A program made the translations under genes and the position numbers. Shown one piece after another: positions 62,626 through 64,000 of a DNA stretch of 64,000 nt. Source of the stretch: Pisolithus tinctorius (lineage: Eukaryota > Basidiomycota > Agaricomycetes > Boletales > Pisolithaceae); assembly GCA_024663395.1 (NCBI GenBank), contig JANFAH010000002.1, positions 5,518,001-5,582,000 on the forward strand. The letters are read 5' to 3'. Below the pieces are notes generated by a model that was not told the origin of the DNA, ran no database searches, and saw only the letters and a program-made list of their open reading frames with translations. Each line of letters opens with the position of its first letter. Within the stretch, counting starts at the first letter, position 1.

Positions 62626-64000
62626 TCACGCCAGGCCTGCTTCGCTCGTACGTCGTGCTCGATCTGGTAGCGCAGCCATAGGCCGCAAAGAGGCATTTCC
62701 AGTGCCCAGTGGCTCCTTACTCGCATTGCCACCTGCGCCAAGCCTACCTCCATCAGCGACTGCAACCGCGATCGTTTCACCACTACCCCCTGCACCCCTC
62801 TCCACAAGTGCGCGCTTTGAGTTGGCGGGGCCAAGAGTCTGCGATGCCAGGCGCTTAAACGACGGCCGAAACACCTCTCCCTCCGAACTCCCAGTCCCAT
62901 CGGATGCTACGCTCGACTCGCGGGATGGCAGTTCGCGCGGCGAGTTCCCAAATGATCCGCTGTCAAGTCCGTGACCATGTACGGAAGGCACAGGAAGTGA
63001 AATCGATGCATTGGATAACGGTGGGGGTTTCACAAAGGACTGATGTGGACCAAACGCATGCGCAAGTGACGACACCGAGGAAGAAGATGAAGGTCGACTT
63101 AGAGCGGTCATATCCGTCGTAGACTGATTTTCTGCAGACACAGATGGCGGTACAGGACTCGCGCTCGCCCCAGGGCGTGTTCCGCGGCGTCGCGGAACGA
63201 GATTCAGGTTCATAAAAGCAGAACGAGCATTCACGGCAGCCTCATAACTCCGCAGGTCATCCGAGTTTCCATGCAAACTGCCTCGCGACCCTTCCCCGTG
63301 TCCCCCACCATATCCATTCATCAGAGGGTGCCCCCTTTCAACGGTGGGCGTTACACTGGGTAAGGACGATACGCGTAAGCGCCGCCGTTGGCTAGATGGC
63401 GACATGGGCATCTGAGTCTGTTGTGATTGTGAGGTGTTCGTATTTGGTGCGGCATCATCTCCTGCTGGTCCGCTAAGCGGCGTGCGAACATACGCCTTCC
63501 AAAACTCTCGCATCTCGCCCGGAGTATGCAGAGCCGAAAGGGACATCCCGCGGTCTCTGAAAGGTTGGTGACCCGGTTGCTGCGGATGCGATGCTTGTCG
63601 TGCAGGCATTGGGGTCGCATTTGGGGAGTGCGGAACGACGCCGCCTACGCCGACATTGGAAAAGAATGGAACACCATCTGACTGAAGTTGAGCGAGGGCA
63701 TTCTGATCTTCGATCGACATGAGACCAAACGCGGAAGAAAATCCACCTTCTGAAGTAGGACGTGGCTGTTCTGAAGTCGGATAGCTTGACGGTTGCGAAC
63801 AGGGAACATCTCGACGCTGCGAATCCACCAACATTTCTCGCCTTTGACATTCTACATCTTCCGAAGTGTTGTCGAAGAGCTCCCCTGGACCTGGGAGTGG
63901 GAGGTGGACGCTACTTGACGTTGCACTGGAGGGGACAGATTGAGAGGGAGCGCTACTGCTATCGCTGAAATCGAGCGATGCACGTCGGGCGCGATACCCC
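62626..64000 (-). CDS. Ser/Pro-rich protein of unknown function (3' part, cut by window edge)
   Basis: A reverse-strand frame runs open from the right edge to a stop at 62626 (about 457 codons visible). The visible part begins GYRARRASLDFSDSSS and is rich in Ser, Pro, Gly and Gln. Short blocks look conserved: FGLMSIEDQNALAQLQSDGV, EMREFWKAYVRTPLSGP, RRRLRVSSLPSVTPTVE and SFKRLASQTLGPANSKRAL. I recall such blocks in basidiomycete hypothetical proteins, possibly regulators with a DNA-binding domain upstream, but no domain is visible here. The start and any N-terminal domain lie right of the window. No signal peptide or membrane segment is seen. The 62322-62625 gap between the MITE and the stop holds nothing recognisable. 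Confidence 0.75.
   Translation of the reverse strand, partial: GYRARRASLDFSDSSSAPSQSVPSSATSSSVHLPLPGPGELFDNTSEDVECQRREMLVDSQRRDVPCSQPSSYPTSEQPRPTSEGGFSSAFGLMSIEDQNALAQLQSDGVPFFSNVGVGGVVPHSPNATPMPARQASHPQQPGHQPFRDRGMSLSALHTPGEMREFWKAYVRTPLSGPAGDDAAPNTNTSQSQQTQMPMSPSSQRRRLRVSSLPSVTPTVERGHPLMNGYGGGHGEGSRGSLHGNSDDLRSYEAAVNARSAFMNLNLVPRRRGTRPGASASPVPPSVSAENQSTTDMTALSRPSSSSSVSSLAHAFGPHQSFVKPPPLSNASISLPVPSVHGHGLDSGSFGNSPRELPSRESSVASDGTGSSEGEVFRPSFKRLASQTLGPANSKRALVERGAGGSGETIAVAVADGGRLGAGGNASKEPLGTGNASLRPMAALPDRARRTSEAGLA

Overview
The window looks like nuclear DNA of a filamentous basidiomycete, most likely an agaricomycete. Genes are packed with short GT-AG introns (about 38-70 bp). Among the gene products are a CaaX mating-pheromone precursor, an SPX phosphate transporter of the PHO91 type, a QDE-1-type RNA-dependent RNA polymerase, and TE proteins typical of mushroom-forming fungi. 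I see no rRNA, tRNA or CRISPR. Exon models were assembled by hand from splice signals and family conservation; where I summed the exons, the total closed on a whole number of codons.

1-4.9 kb: the N-terminal part of an RTC1/WDR24-like SEACIT subunit (minus strand, runs off the left edge) is divergent from a 16-exon PHO91-like transporter.

5.5-19.4 kb: a nested transposon complex, the main point of interest. A 13.8-kb DNA transposon (5524-19351) has almost identical terminal inverted repeats of 457 and 404 bp, starts TAT and ends ATA, and sits between 6-bp direct repeats CATCAG. It carries a broken DDE integrase gene, an unknown agaricomycete gene, an apparently intact BTB gene and a truncated, intron-bearing copy of the splicing factor gene CWC22. 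A 5.8-kb LTR retrotransposon with a Gag-like ORF and no visible reverse transcriptase has inserted into the integrase coding sequence. Every clear nonsense codon is TGA at a place where CGA is expected, which suggests C-to-T mutation at CpG.

19.4-35 kb: mostly sequence in which I see no convincing gene, apart from an APSES/KilA-N transcription factor (22.9-25.0 kb) and an isochorismatase-like hydrolase (32.9-33.5 kb).

35-42 kb: monothiol glutaredoxin GRX4 and RNase P/MRP subunit POP4 share a 76-bp divergent promoter. They are followed by C27 and T28 homopolymers and a 14-exon RNA-dependent RNA polymerase whose catalytic motif is split by an intron.

42-50.4 kb: sparse, but with a 44-codon farnesylated-pheromone precursor at 44492-44626. 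Fragmentary open stretches downstream may belong to unresolved intron-rich genes.

50.4-64 kb: a compact housekeeping block: SAGA deubiquitinase UBP8, a conserved basidiomycete protein, tRNA-His guanylyltransferase THG1, a forkhead transcription factor and a secreted, GPI-anchored GH79 glycosidase. Then comes a 634-bp MITE-like element with perfect 68-bp inverted repeats, and a serine-rich protein that runs off the right edge.
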